NCBI GenBank assembly: GCA_964348795.1
Contig: CAYGDY010000012.1
Coordinates: forward strand, 1 to 64,000
DNA length: 64,000 nucleotides
From: JADLAT01 sp964348795
GTDB lineage: Bacteria > Pseudomonadota > Alphaproteobacteria > Micavibrionales > Micavibrionaceae
Direction of reading: 5' to 3'
Every line of letters starts with the position of its first letter. Position 1 is the first letter of the stretch. Positions 26,174 through 34,510 of the stretch are shown here, in pieces. The position numbers were made by a program, and so were the translations under genes. Under the pieces are notes generated by a model, which was not told the origin of the DNA, did no database searches, and saw only the letters and a program-made list of their open reading frames with translations.

Positions 26174-27877
26174 ATGTCATTTCATCATACCGACACACCG
26201 CCTCCCCTGACCGACAGGGCTTTGCTGGAAAGACTTTTTGAGATTTCAGAAAAGTTCAATGACGGGCAGGAAGACACGGCGCGCCAGATGGCAGAGGATC
26301 TGTTCAGCGGGAGTGCCGACAACCCCGCAAGAGCCCTCAAAATTCTCAATATGCTCCGCACCGGATCGGGGGATATGATTGCAGGCCCGACCGATTTGGA
26401 CGAAAAAGAACAAGAAAAAGAAAAGGCCAAAGAAGAGGAACGCTACAGAACTCTTCTGGCTCTGGAAAACCAGGCGGCCCAGCTTGCGCGGGACATCGCC
26501 ACACTTCAAAGGGATCTGGCGCGCATTCAAGAAGACTCCCGAAAGAACAAAGAAAAAATCGCCTTCGAGGAAAATAATCTCCGTCAGTTGAACGCGAGCC
26601 TTGTCGCATTCCAGCAAGAAACACAACTCTTGCAAAACAGGTTACAGGATAAAAACCAGCACCTTGAAACCAAAACGAAAGAATACCAAGGGGAAAAAAC
26701 CCTCAACGCAGAAATCGTGCAGGATCAAAAAGACAACAAAACTGACCAGACCACGCAAGACGCCACACATCAGGACACGTTGGAAGCCCTGCAGAGAAAA
26801 GATCCTGTATTGGTGGCCCTTGTAAGAGAGAAGCTCGATCCTCTTACCCTGAGCCATATCAACATCTACACCGCCCTGCCCGGGGAAGAGAACTGGGAAC
26901 GCCACAGGCTGGTTTTAGAGGAAAACGGGGAATATTTCGTCAAAAGTCCCAAAACAGGCGAAAAAATCAATATCAAGGATTTACCCCATAGCGAGGAATT
27001 GCTGAAAAACATTGAAACTGCCAAAAAAGCGGGCCTACGCACCTTCGCCGATGAAGCCACCGTTGACGCTTTCGAGAGCAACGTCAAGAAGGCCAAAACA
27101 CGCTACGACGCACTGGTAGCCGCAAACCCCGATGACAAGGTTGTCCAAAGGGCGTATGAAAGCCACGGGGTTTCTCTGGATTTGAAAGACAGGGAAGAAG
27201 CACTCATCGTTGAAAAAATGCAATCCGATCCCAAATTGCTCAAAATCGAATCGGAATTGAAAACACTTTACGAGGAACGTGACGATATTGCGCGGCAACT
27301 TGCCCCACGCGCGCGCCAGGAAGACGATATCCGAAACCGGATCAGAACAGCCGATAAACGGCTGGAGGAATACAAGTCAGACCAGCAGGACATTGAAGCA
27401 CGACAAAAAGCCCTCGAAGAAAAAATTCTGGAAAAAGAACGCGCCTTGGCAGAAACACAAACGGAAATCCGCAACAACAAGGAAACCCAAGCCTTGTTCC
27501 AGGACTCAGGAAGCAAGGTCAAACTCTACTATGACTATAAAGAAGCACAAAACAACAATGACACGAGCCTTGCAGAAAAACTCAAGGCCATCATCAACCC
27601 CACCTTGTTTGATTTTATCGAGAGTCTGCTCCCCGAAAACAGGGAACGCGCAAGAATCGTTCAGGAAGCCGCCAAAAACAGCTCTCCCCTCCCCGATACA
27701 GGGACAGGAAGCGCGGCGGATAAATACGGCCTTTCCAACCCACTTCAAGGCCTCCTTCAACCGAAGGATCCTTTTAACAAAGCCGCGCCTCTACCCCACT
27801 CTCCGCTCCCTGAACAGGAACAAAAACCCGAGAATACGCCTGCCATTCACACACCCGCCGCAACACAGACACATTAA
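26174..27877 (+). CDS. Long coiled-coil protein of unknown family
   Basis: A 567-residue acidic and basic-rich protein with no signal peptide or membrane helix. Residues 1-70 are a small helical region. Residues about 75-165 and 335-450 are strongly charged heptad-like coiled coils rich in Glu, Lys, Gln and Arg. Between them, residues about 205-275, with the stretch ENWERHRLVLEENGEYFVKS, look globular. The Pro-rich C-terminal 60 residues are probably disordered. I recognise no family. It opens a cluster with three further unknown genes and has a CtrA-like box in its promoter. Coiled-coil composition will give false similarity to SMC and myosin-like proteins. Confidence 0.75.
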   Translation: MSFHHTDTPPPLTDRALLERLFEISEKFNDGQEDTARQMAEDLFSGSADNPARALKILNMLRTGSGDMIAGPTDLDEKEQEKEKAKEEERYRTLLALENQAAQLARDIATLQRDLARIQEDSRKNKEKIAFEENNLRQLNASLVAFQQETQLLQNRLQDKNQHLETKTKEYQGEKTLNAEIVQDQKDNKTDQTTQDATHQDTLEALQRKDPVLVALVREKLDPLTLSHINIYTALPGEENWERHRLVLEENGEYFVKSPKTGEKINIKDLPHSEELLKNIETAKKAGLRTFADEATVDAFESNVKKAKTRYDALVAANPDDKVVQRAYESHGVSLDLKDREEALIVEKMQSDPKLLKIESELKTLYEERDDIARQLAPRARQEDDIRNRIRTADKRLEEYKSDQQDIEARQKALEEKILEKERALAETQTEIRNNKETQALFQDSGSKVKLYYDYKEAQNNNDTSLAEKLKAIINPTLFDFIESLLPENRERARIVQEAAKNSSPLPDTGTGSAADKYGLSNPLQGLLQPKDPFNKAAPLPHSPLPEQEQKPENTPAIHTPAATQTH

Positions 27878-27916
27878 CGCCCTGTTAAGCACTTATTAAC
27901 CTTTCATCAATAGAAT
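27874..27916 (+). promoter_or_regulatory. Triple TTAA CtrA-like promoter of the three-gene operon
   Basis: TTAA occurs at 27874, 27885 and 27896, each 11 bp apart. The right pair is a perfect TTAA-N7-TTAAC (27885-27900). The left pair is TTAA-N7-TTAA. A -10-like TAGAAT lies at 27911-27916. With 17-bp spacing its -35 is 27888-27893, in the centre of the perfect box, as in known CtrA-activated promoters. It begins at the stop codon of the coiled-coil gene. Confidence 0.6.
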
Positions 27917-27992
27917 AGGGGTAACGGACAAAAAGCCGGTAAAAAATAAAGTGTGTGTGAACTAAAAACCAAAAAAATGAAGAGACGGTGCC

Positions 27993-28646
27993 ATGAGCAT
28001 AGGACCCACAGAATCCGGAAACACCCTCAGAACACCGCTTCTGGAAGCAACAGGCGGGACACGGGAATTTTTTCTGCAGGAAAAAGTCCCGCCCCATCTG
28101 TATGACGCACTTGACGCTGTCAATAACAATGCGTTCGGGACTCTTCCCCAAGCCGACCGGATCGCGGTCCTGAACCAGATCAACGAGTCCCTTCAAAGAC
28201 GGCTGGATGGCGGCATGGACCCCGTCACCGCGAAAAACGAGGTCATGCAGGGGCTCTTTCCCCAAGCCAGCCCGCAAACCCGTTCTGCACTGGATGATAT
28301 GCTGTTGTTGCAAAGAGCCAAGGCGCCCGCGCCCAAACCTAGTGAGTGGGATCAAACAAAACTCGAAAAACTGGCCGAAGAAGTCAAAAAGGAAGTCGGA
28401 AACCAGCCCCTCAATCCTGAAGAGATCGAGCATATCGCAGAAGCACGTGGCATTCCGCCCAGTGCGCTGGAATCTTTCACAGCCAAACTGGAAGCCAACG
28501 GCGTACAAGTTCAAAAACCGACAGTGACAGACGAACTCGGCGTGACCAACGCGCCTGGTATGGGCCTCGTGAAAGAGGCCGTAGATATCAATCTCGCCGC
28601 GAACCTCATAAAACCCACTGTTCCTGGTTTTGGAATGGGGTCCTGA
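27993..28646 (+). CDS. Hypothetical protein, first gene of the CtrA-box operon
   Basis: A 217-residue soluble protein with no recognised family, signal peptide or membrane segment. It is predicted mainly helical: residues 35-60, 62-80 (RIAVLNQINESLQRRLDGG), 118-134 (KLEKLAEEVKKEVG) and 140-166. The C-terminal 50 residues are less polar and end GFGMGS. It is followed 18 bp later by the peptidoglycan hydrolase gene, so the products are likely made together. It could be an adaptor, chaperone or structural part of whatever the hydrolase serves; this is inference from position only. Confidence 0.7.
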   Translation: MSIGPTESGNTLRTPLLEATGGTREFFLQEKVPPHLYDALDAVNNNAFGTLPQADRIAVLNQINESLQRRLDGGMDPVTAKNEVMQGLFPQASPQTRSALDDMLLLQRAKAPAPKPSEWDQTKLEKLAEEVKKEVGNQPLNPEEIEHIAEARGIPPSALESFTAKLEANGVQVQKPTVTDELGVTNAPGMGLVKEAVDINLAANLIKPTVPGFGMGS

Positions 28647-28664
28647 CAACCATAAGAGAGGCCC

Positions 28665-30248
28665 ATGACTGTTTCCAGTAGCAGAGAAGAAATCAGCCGC
28701 TCCATAGAGGCCTTCACACGGTCTCAGGACCACGTGAAGTATGCCTTTGGCTCCAAAGATTGTGAGACAGGCGGCGTAGATTGCAGTGGTTTTATTTTTG
28801 CCGCGACACGACAGCTCGCCTCCGAAGGCTTACTCGACACACGCATCCCGACTCTTCTCAATGCCTCCTCCGAAGCCCAGATTGCCAATATCAAGGCACA
28901 GGGTGGCACCGTGCTGGAAGGGCGAGGCAACGAAATGCTTCCCAAACTCAAAGCCGGCATGGTGATCGGGATAGACAATGGCCAAAAAGGCTTTGATGCC
29001 GGTCGGGCTATGGGGATTGATCACGTTGTAACAACCTACACAGACCAGAAGACAGGCGAATTGATGATCGCCCAGAGTTCGTCAGACGGCAAGGGCGTGA
29101 ACGCTCTCAAGGCCAGTGACTGGCTCCAGAAAAATGCCAATGACCAGATGTATGCAATCGATCTGGTGGAAGCCAATGGATTTCAAAATCTCAACTCTGT
29201 CGCCGCCGCGAACCTCACACCGACACGGGAAGACAAAGGACAAAAAACAAATACCACCCACTACGCCCAGCTCCCTCAGGAACAACAAGGCCTGATGACC
29301 CTGTTCATGGTTCTGGCCATGCTGTTTGGAGACAACAAGGATTTGAACGGCTTGTTTTCCGGCATCCTTGGAGTCAGCGAAACCGAATTCACCACCTTCC
29401 GCGACAATGCCAAAACAAACGGCTGGACTCCAAAGGAAGCCGCCCGGCGCTTTGATCAGTATGATAATGTCAATTTTGAACGGGCCCAACAACTGACTAC
29501 CGGATTTAACGGCTCTTTGATCAGCGTAATTCAAAAACATGAATCCAACGGCGGCGATTACAACATCGCCAATGGCGGTTCAAACCCCGTCAACGTCAAG
29601 GATGGCAGAAAACTGACGGAATGGAGCATTGCCGAGGTTCTGGATTTCCAAAAATCCCATAAAAACGGCGACGGCATGCCAGGGGCAACATCCTCCGCCA
29701 TGGGCGCGTGGCAAATGATGCCGAACACCTTGGAATCTGCCGTCAAGCAAATGCATCTGGACCCCAACACCACGAAATTTGACAAGGCCACGCAAGATAA
29801 AATTGCGCTCCATCTGATGGTCGAAAAGCGGGGACTGGATGATTTCCTGACAGGGAAAATCAGCAAACAAGAGATGATGAGTGCTCTGGCCCATGAATGG
29901 GCCTCCATGCCTACCAATTTCAACGGCGATGCGGCCTATGGCGGCAAGGCCGGTAACCCTTATAAGGTGCCCCTGCAACGGGTGCGGGATTTCTCGGACG
30001 CACTGGATCAGGCCAAGGAAACTTATCAGAAAACAGGCGATATGATGGCCGCCATTCAGGCCACATCGGATTCTCCCAACAATATCAAGATTGATCCGAA
30101 CAGAAATAAAGAAGGTGACAGCAAAACTCTGGCAGATGCCAGCGAAAAATTCAATAAAGACTTCAAGACTGCCTCTGCGGATACCCCCAAAGACATACCG
30201 GCTGTGGCTTTGAAAAACGAACCCAAAATCACAGCGCTCACCGCGTAA
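28665..30248 (+). CDS. Two-domain peptidoglycan hydrolase (NlpC/P60-like plus lambda-lysozyme-like)
   Basis: A 527-residue protein. Residues about 12-170 look like an NlpC/P60 cysteine peptidase: nucleophile region GGVDCSGF (Cys40) and GIDHVVTTY (His120). Residues about 282-470 look like the phage lambda lysozyme/muramidase fold: VIQKHESNGGDYN (candidate catalytic Glu293), SSAMGAWQMMPNTLES, and LAHEWASMP. A short hydrophobic stretch (212-222) links them. There is no signal peptide, so export would need a dedicated route or lysis. AGAGAGG precedes the ATG. Domain assignment is by eye; the pairing of amidase and glycan cleavage would cut both bonds of the wall. Confidence 0.75.
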   Translation: MTVSSSREEISRSIEAFTRSQDHVKYAFGSKDCETGGVDCSGFIFAATRQLASEGLLDTRIPTLLNASSEAQIANIKAQGGTVLEGRGNEMLPKLKAGMVIGIDNGQKGFDAGRAMGIDHVVTTYTDQKTGELMIAQSSSDGKGVNALKASDWLQKNANDQMYAIDLVEANGFQNLNSVAAANLTPTREDKGQKTNTTHYAQLPQEQQGLMTLFMVLAMLFGDNKDLNGLFSGILGVSETEFTTFRDNAKTNGWTPKEAARRFDQYDNVNFERAQQLTTGFNGSLISVIQKHESNGGDYNIANGGSNPVNVKDGRKLTEWSIAEVLDFQKSHKNGDGMPGATSSAMGAWQMMPNTLESAVKQMHLDPNTTKFDKATQDKIALHLMVEKRGLDDFLTGKISKQEMMSALAHEWASMPTNFNGDAAYGGKAGNPYKVPLQRVRDFSDALDQAKETYQKTGDMMAAIQATSDSPNNIKIDPNRNKEGDSKTLADASEKFNKDFKTASADTPKDIPAVALKNEPKITALTA

Positions 30249-30275
30249 CCCCCAAGAAGAAAGGCGGTGTCCTCC

Positions 30276-30881
30276 ATGGCTTCACACAACACACACAAAC
30301 CTCCTTTGAAAACAACCTTTCAGAACGAAGTGGTGCTCGGGACAACCTACACACTTGATGAAAACGGGCAAAGAATGCATATACAATCCGCACCTCAGGT
30401 GAGTATGGGTGATACCGTCATGGGATTTCTTGAAAAAGTGCTGTCCTATTTCAAGGGAGACTATGAAAAAGGAGAAATTCTGAGTAGCAGAAATCCGTTT
30501 AACGAAGATACCTATGTGGACCCTGCGGAAGAACCCGATCCCCTCGCAGGCGATATGGTCAAGACTGTGTACCTTCCGCCTGCGTTCAATGCTGTTTCAG
30601 GCAATAATTTTCAGGCACTGGCAAAAGACCAGATCGCCACGCTGTTGAAAACCGCTGGCGTGGAAGAGTACCTCAATGGAAACAAAAACGCGCAAGAGGT
30701 CATTCAAAACCTCAAAGGAGTCTGGGACAATTTCCACCCCGAGGCGCCCAACAAGGTGCCGTTCTCGGGACAAGACGCCCAAAGCATGGAAGATGCGCTC
30801 GAAAAAGCCAAAGCCGACTACCAAAAAAACCACGATCTGGGCAAAGCCCTGAACTTCATGCCTGGCGGGACGGCGATGTAA
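30276..30881 (+). CDS. Hypothetical protein, last gene of the CtrA-box operon
   Basis: A 201-residue soluble protein of unknown family. It has a basic N-terminus, a central acidic Asp/Glu/Pro patch (EDTYVDPAEEPDPLAGDM), then a helical half with LAKDQIATLLKTAGVEEYL and a conserved-looking tail GKALNFMPGG. ATG at 30276 is chosen because AAGGCGG is well spaced; a GTG three codons earlier overlaps that site. It follows the hydrolase gene by 27 bp. No signal peptide is seen. The function is unknown; context suggests a partner of the hydrolase. Confidence 0.68.
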   Translation: MASHNTHKPPLKTTFQNEVVLGTTYTLDENGQRMHIQSAPQVSMGDTVMGFLEKVLSYFKGDYEKGEILSSRNPFNEDTYVDPAEEPDPLAGDMVKTVYLPPAFNAVSGNNFQALAKDQIATLLKTAGVEEYLNGNKNAQEVIQNLKGVWDNFHPEAPNKVPFSGQDAQSMEDALEKAKADYQKNHDLGKALNFMPGGTAM

Positions 30882-30886
30882 GTCGC

Positions 30887-31882
30887 CTAAGCCGCCTTGC
30901 TTTTGCGGAACAAATGCTCGACCCCTGCCCGCTCCTCACGCAGTTCGGTGTCCGTAGCCTCCATCCGCGCACGGGAAAACGCATTGATCTCCAGCCCCTG
31001 CACGATTTCGTACTGCCCGTTTTTGCACACACAAGGGTAACCGTAAATCACACCCGCAGAAATGCCGTAAGACCCATCCGATGGCACGGCCATGGAGACC
31101 CAGTCCCCCTCCACCGTCCCGAGCGCCCAAGAGCGCATATGGTCAATCGCCGCGCTAGCCGCGCTGGCGGCTGAAGATGCGCCTCGCGCCTTGATAATCG
31201 CGGCACCGCGTTGCTGAACCAGCGGAATAAAGGAGTCCGCATACCATGATTGATCAACCTTTGACAAGGCCGGTGCGCCCTGCACCACCGCATGATGCAG
31301 GTCGGGATACTGGGTCGAGGAATGGTTCCCCCAGATGGTCATCTTTTTGATCTCGCTGGAATGTACGCCGGTTTTTTCCGCCAGCTGGCTCATAGCGCGA
31401 TTATGATCCAGCCGCACCATTGCTGTAAAGCATTTGGGGTCCAGATCCGGCGCGTTCTGCTGGGCAATCAGGGCGTTTGTATTGGCCGGATTCCCAACAA
31501 CCAGTACCTTCACATTCCGTCTGGCGTGCGCATTGAGCGCAGAGCCCTGCGGCGCAAAAATCGCGCCATTGGCCTCCAGCAGGTCTTTACGCTCCATGCC
31601 TGGTCCGCGCGGGCGGGACCCCACCAGCAAAGCGTACTCGACATCCTTGAACGCCACGTTCGCATCATCGGTCATAACAACCCCCTTCAAGAGCGGGAAG
31701 GCACAGTCATTGAGTTCCATCACCACCCCTTCCAGCGCAGGCAAGGCCGGCGTAATTTCCAGCAGGTGCAGGATCACAGGCTGATCGGCCCCTAACATCG
31801 CACCCGAGGCAATCCGGAACAACAGGGCATAACCAATCTGACCAGCCGCACCGGTCACAGCGATTCTAACAGGAGATTTCAT
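30887..31882 (-). CDS. mdh: Malate dehydrogenase (NAD type, cytosolic class)
   Basis: Oxidises malate to oxaloacetate in the TCA cycle. The 331-residue protein belongs to the cytosolic or type 2 class of MDH. Features are the Rossmann motif GAAGQIG (11-17), LLEITPALPALEGV after the second strand with an acidic residue expected to hold NAD, the active-site arginines in SRPRGPGMERKDLL, NPANTNAL, RLDHNRA and the catalytic His in WGNHSSTQYPD. The first gene of a leftward pair with a paralogue 145 bp upstream. This copy has the orthodox sequence and is the likely TCA enzyme. Confidence 0.95.
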   Translation of the reverse strand: MKSPVRIAVTGAAGQIGYALLFRIASGAMLGADQPVILHLLEITPALPALEGVVMELNDCAFPLLKGVVMTDDANVAFKDVEYALLVGSRPRGPGMERKDLLEANGAIFAPQGSALNAHARRNVKVLVVGNPANTNALIAQQNAPDLDPKCFTAMVRLDHNRAMSQLAEKTGVHSSEIKKMTIWGNHSSTQYPDLHHAVVQGAPALSKVDQSWYADSFIPLVQQRGAAIIKARGASSAASAASAAIDHMRSWALGTVEGDWVSMAVPSDGSYGISAGVIYGYPCVCKNGQYEIVQGLEINAFSRARMEATDTELREERAGVEHLFRKSKAA

Positions 31883-32027
31883 AGCAGGAAAACCTTTCGT
31901 GGGAGAGGGACATCGAAAACGAACAACCCCGCAAGAACAGCGGAGTCTGGAAAATACTATACCCTATAGAACCGGAAGTTGTCGAGGGGCGTTTTGCTCC
32001 CAATACAAACGTATAATCAAAGCGGCT

Positions 32028-33053
32028 TTATGCCGCCGCCAACTGAGGCAAAAAGGCCTGAACGGCTTCGTATTCCTCTTGCAATTCTTTTTCGGATATA
32101 TTCATACAACCCCGAGAAAATGTATTCACCTCCAGTCCTTGGACGATCTCCCACTCTCCGTCCCTGCACTTCACCGGATACCCGTACACAAGGCCTTCCT
32201 CAATGCCGTAAGAACCATCAGACACCACGCCCATGGAAGTCCAATCATTCTCGGGTGTGCCCAAAGCCCAGTCGTGCATATGATCAATCGTGGCTTTGGC
32301 GGCACTGGCCGCCGAAGAGGCTCCCCGTGCCTCTATAATACACGACCCGCGTTTTTGAATAGCCGGAATGGCAACACTCCTGTACCATTCTTCCTGAAGA
32401 CGGGACCCCAACGGCTTTCCCTCCAGCTGGACATAATGGTAATCTGGAAACTGTTTTGGAGAATGATTTCCCCAGACGGTCACCCCTGTCAGAGCGTTCA
32501 CAGCCACATCCAGATTCTTAGACAACATCCCCTTCGCACGATTATGATCCAGACGCATCAGGGCTGTGATATGACGCGGATCAATATCCGGTGCATTCTC
32601 CTTCAAAATCAAGGCATTCGTATTAGCCGGATTCCCAACCACCACAATCCGCACATCCTGGTCCGCCTGCGCGTTCAACGCTCTGCCCTGCTCCACAAAA
32701 ATCTCGGCATTTTGTTCCAGCAAATCCTTGCGTTCCATCCCTTTACCCCGTGGCTTGGCACCAATCAAAAGGGCGTATTTCACGTCCCGAAACAAGGTAT
32801 CCAGATCCCGCGTCACAACAATATCCTTCAGCAAGGGCTCTGCGATATCTTCCAGCTCCATCGCCAAGCCTTTGACTGTCTCCTTCTCACGGGATTCCTG
32901 AAGATGCAGGATCACAGGCTGATCCGGCCCCAGCATCTGGCCCGAAGCAATATTAAAGACAAGGGGGTAGGCGATACTGCCAGAAGCCCCCGTTACTGCG
33001 ACATGGACAGGTTTTTTATGTTCGGAACCCCAAGGGACAACAGAAACAGACAT
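32028..33053 (-). CDS. Second, divergent malate dehydrogenase paralogue
   Basis: A 341-residue tandem paralogue of the neighbouring mdh. All catalytic parts remain: AKPRGKGMERKDLL, NPANTNAL, RLDHNRA, WGNHSPKQFPD. The cofactor loop differs. GASGSIA (22-28) has Ala for the third glycine. The second-strand loop reads LHLQESREKET with one residue missing and Ser-Arg where the NAD enzyme has Ile-Thr-Pro. Ser/Arg in this loop is the hallmark of chloroplast NADP-MDH, which the MELEDIAEPLL and LLIGAKPRG segments also resemble. An NADP-preferring or other 2-ketoacid reductase role is possible. ATG at 33053 follows AAAAGG. Confidence 0.85.
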   Translation of the reverse strand: MSVSVVPWGSEHKKPVHVAVTGASGSIAYPLVFNIASGQMLGPDQPVILHLQESREKETVKGLAMELEDIAEPLLKDIVVTRDLDTLFRDVKYALLIGAKPRGKGMERKDLLEQNAEIFVEQGRALNAQADQDVRIVVVGNPANTNALILKENAPDIDPRHITALMRLDHNRAKGMLSKNLDVAVNALTGVTVWGNHSPKQFPDYHYVQLEGKPLGSRLQEEWYRSVAIPAIQKRGSCIIEARGASSAASAAKATIDHMHDWALGTPENDWTSMGVVSDGSYGIEEGLVYGYPVKCRDGEWEIVQGLEVNTFSRGCMNISEKELQEEYEAVQAFLPQLAAA

Positions 33054-33199
33054 CAGAATCAACCTTTTTAAAAATATGTATAATAAAACCCGAATAACTT
33101 AATATATGAAAATTTTTTTAGAGACAAGGAAAAAATGAACAGGTCTGGGTTGCGCAAGAGGCATATCTTGTGACGCGATGGGGTGATACCCTCTGGACT

Positions 33200-34465
33200 T
33201 TAAACCGGAAAGCCCAAAAATTCCAATTGCCAGCGCATTTCATCGGATGAAAGAGGGTAATCCGTCCCGCCTTTAGGGTATATCAGGGCTTTCATTTCCA
33301 CGCGCCCTATTTCCTTTTGGAGCTGAAGGGCCAGCCGCATGGACAAGCCCGCCCGCCACGTCATGGCAATGATAGGCTTGGCGGCGCGCAACGCAAACAC
33401 CCGCTTGATGCTCTCGGAATCCGTTTTCAGGAAAGAGGCCAGCGCCAGCAGGACAAACTCGTGATCCCGCATGGCCAGCGCATCGGACACAACCTGCTCA
33501 TCCAGCGCCCCTGCCTTGACCAGCCGCGTCAGGCGCGCATGGGGCGTTTCCGCCTGCGCCGTCCCTGCACCGTCATCTGCCCCTGCGAAATCCACCCGCC
33601 GGCGGAAGGCCGCTGAAATTTCCTCTGTTGTGTGTTCATCGAAATCCTTACGCTGAAGGAGCAAATCCCGCACCGAAGCATCGACAAACACGGCCAGTTC
33701 CCGCGCAATCGAAGCAGGGAGAGACTTACGCACTGCAATGGGGGCCTGCCATTCCGGCAACCGGCGGGCCATCTCTACAATCGTATGCAGGAGCCCTTCA
33801 CTCAAATGCGCCCCCTCGTTCTCAATCAGGGCTCGTCCACCAGGGGGATCTTGCGTGCGGATCACGGCTTCCGACAGGGCCGCGCTAACCTCTTTCCGGC
33901 GGGCAATCGCCTCCACAACCCAGCTTTCCGGATGCCCTTCGAGGATATCGAGCAAATCCGCGTCCGACAGCGCGGCACAAAACCGCAGGACCGGCTCCGA
34001 GACTTGTCGCTCAACATCCCGCGCCAGTTGCACCGCCACCTTGGGCGGGGTCAGGGCATGGTCCTTGAGTGTATTGGCCAATGCGATCCGGATTTTGAGC
34101 ACCTCGTCCAACGCCAGTGTCCCCATCGCCTGCACGGCATAGGCGTAAAGCTGGCTGTGCCTGTCTTGGGACAGATCGGGCAACAAGGCCACCAGACGCC
34201 CCGCCAGTGCCAACCGCACATCCTGATCGATATCACGCGCCAGAAACAAAGAGGCCTGCACCGGCAAAGCCTCATTGCGTGCCACCGCCCTGCGTACTTT
34301 GGAATCAGGGTCTTTTTCCGCCATGTAATACAGCATTTCCTTACTCGTGGAACGGCTTTTGGCCAGCTTCAACCGCGCCTTAAAATCTACAGATTTCAAG
34401 GACTCGCGTTGTGCCTCGTAGGATTTTTTCTTCCGCAGGACTATGTTTTGCAAGAAACCGAACAT
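33200..34465 (-). CDS. DUF2336 domain protein
   Basis: A 421-residue helical-repeat protein of the alphaproteobacterial DUF2336 family. Repeating units such as MAEKDPDSKVRRAVARNEAL and LARDIDQDVRLALAGRLVAL resemble HEAT repeats, and the central IARRKEVSAALSEAVIRTQD is typical. The family's role is not established; several members sit near signalling genes. Start at ATG 34465; a GTG three codons upstream is possible. It lies 46 bp after zapE on the same strand and may be the last gene of the long leftward block. Confidence 0.82.
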   Translation of the reverse strand: MFGFLQNIVLRKKKSYEAQRESLKSVDFKARLKLAKSRSTSKEMLYYMAEKDPDSKVRRAVARNEALPVQASLFLARDIDQDVRLALAGRLVALLPDLSQDRHSQLYAYAVQAMGTLALDEVLKIRIALANTLKDHALTPPKVAVQLARDVERQVSEPVLRFCAALSDADLLDILEGHPESWVVEAIARRKEVSAALSEAVIRTQDPPGGRALIENEGAHLSEGLLHTIVEMARRLPEWQAPIAVRKSLPASIARELAVFVDASVRDLLLQRKDFDEHTTEEISAAFRRRVDFAGADDGAGTAQAETPHARLTRLVKAGALDEQVVSDALAMRDHEFVLLALASFLKTDSESIKRVFALRAAKPIIAMTWRAGLSMRLALQLQKEIGRVEMKALIYPKGGTDYPLSSDEMRWQLEFLGFPV

Positions 34466-34510
34466 GCGCGTCACTCTAACCGATCAAACCACAAAAATCA
34501 TGCAGGATTT

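Noticed and set aside
31899..33071. A 390-codon plus-strand frame opposite the second malate dehydrogenase
   Set aside because: Shadow frame; composition unlike a real protein and the minus-strand gene is unmistakable.
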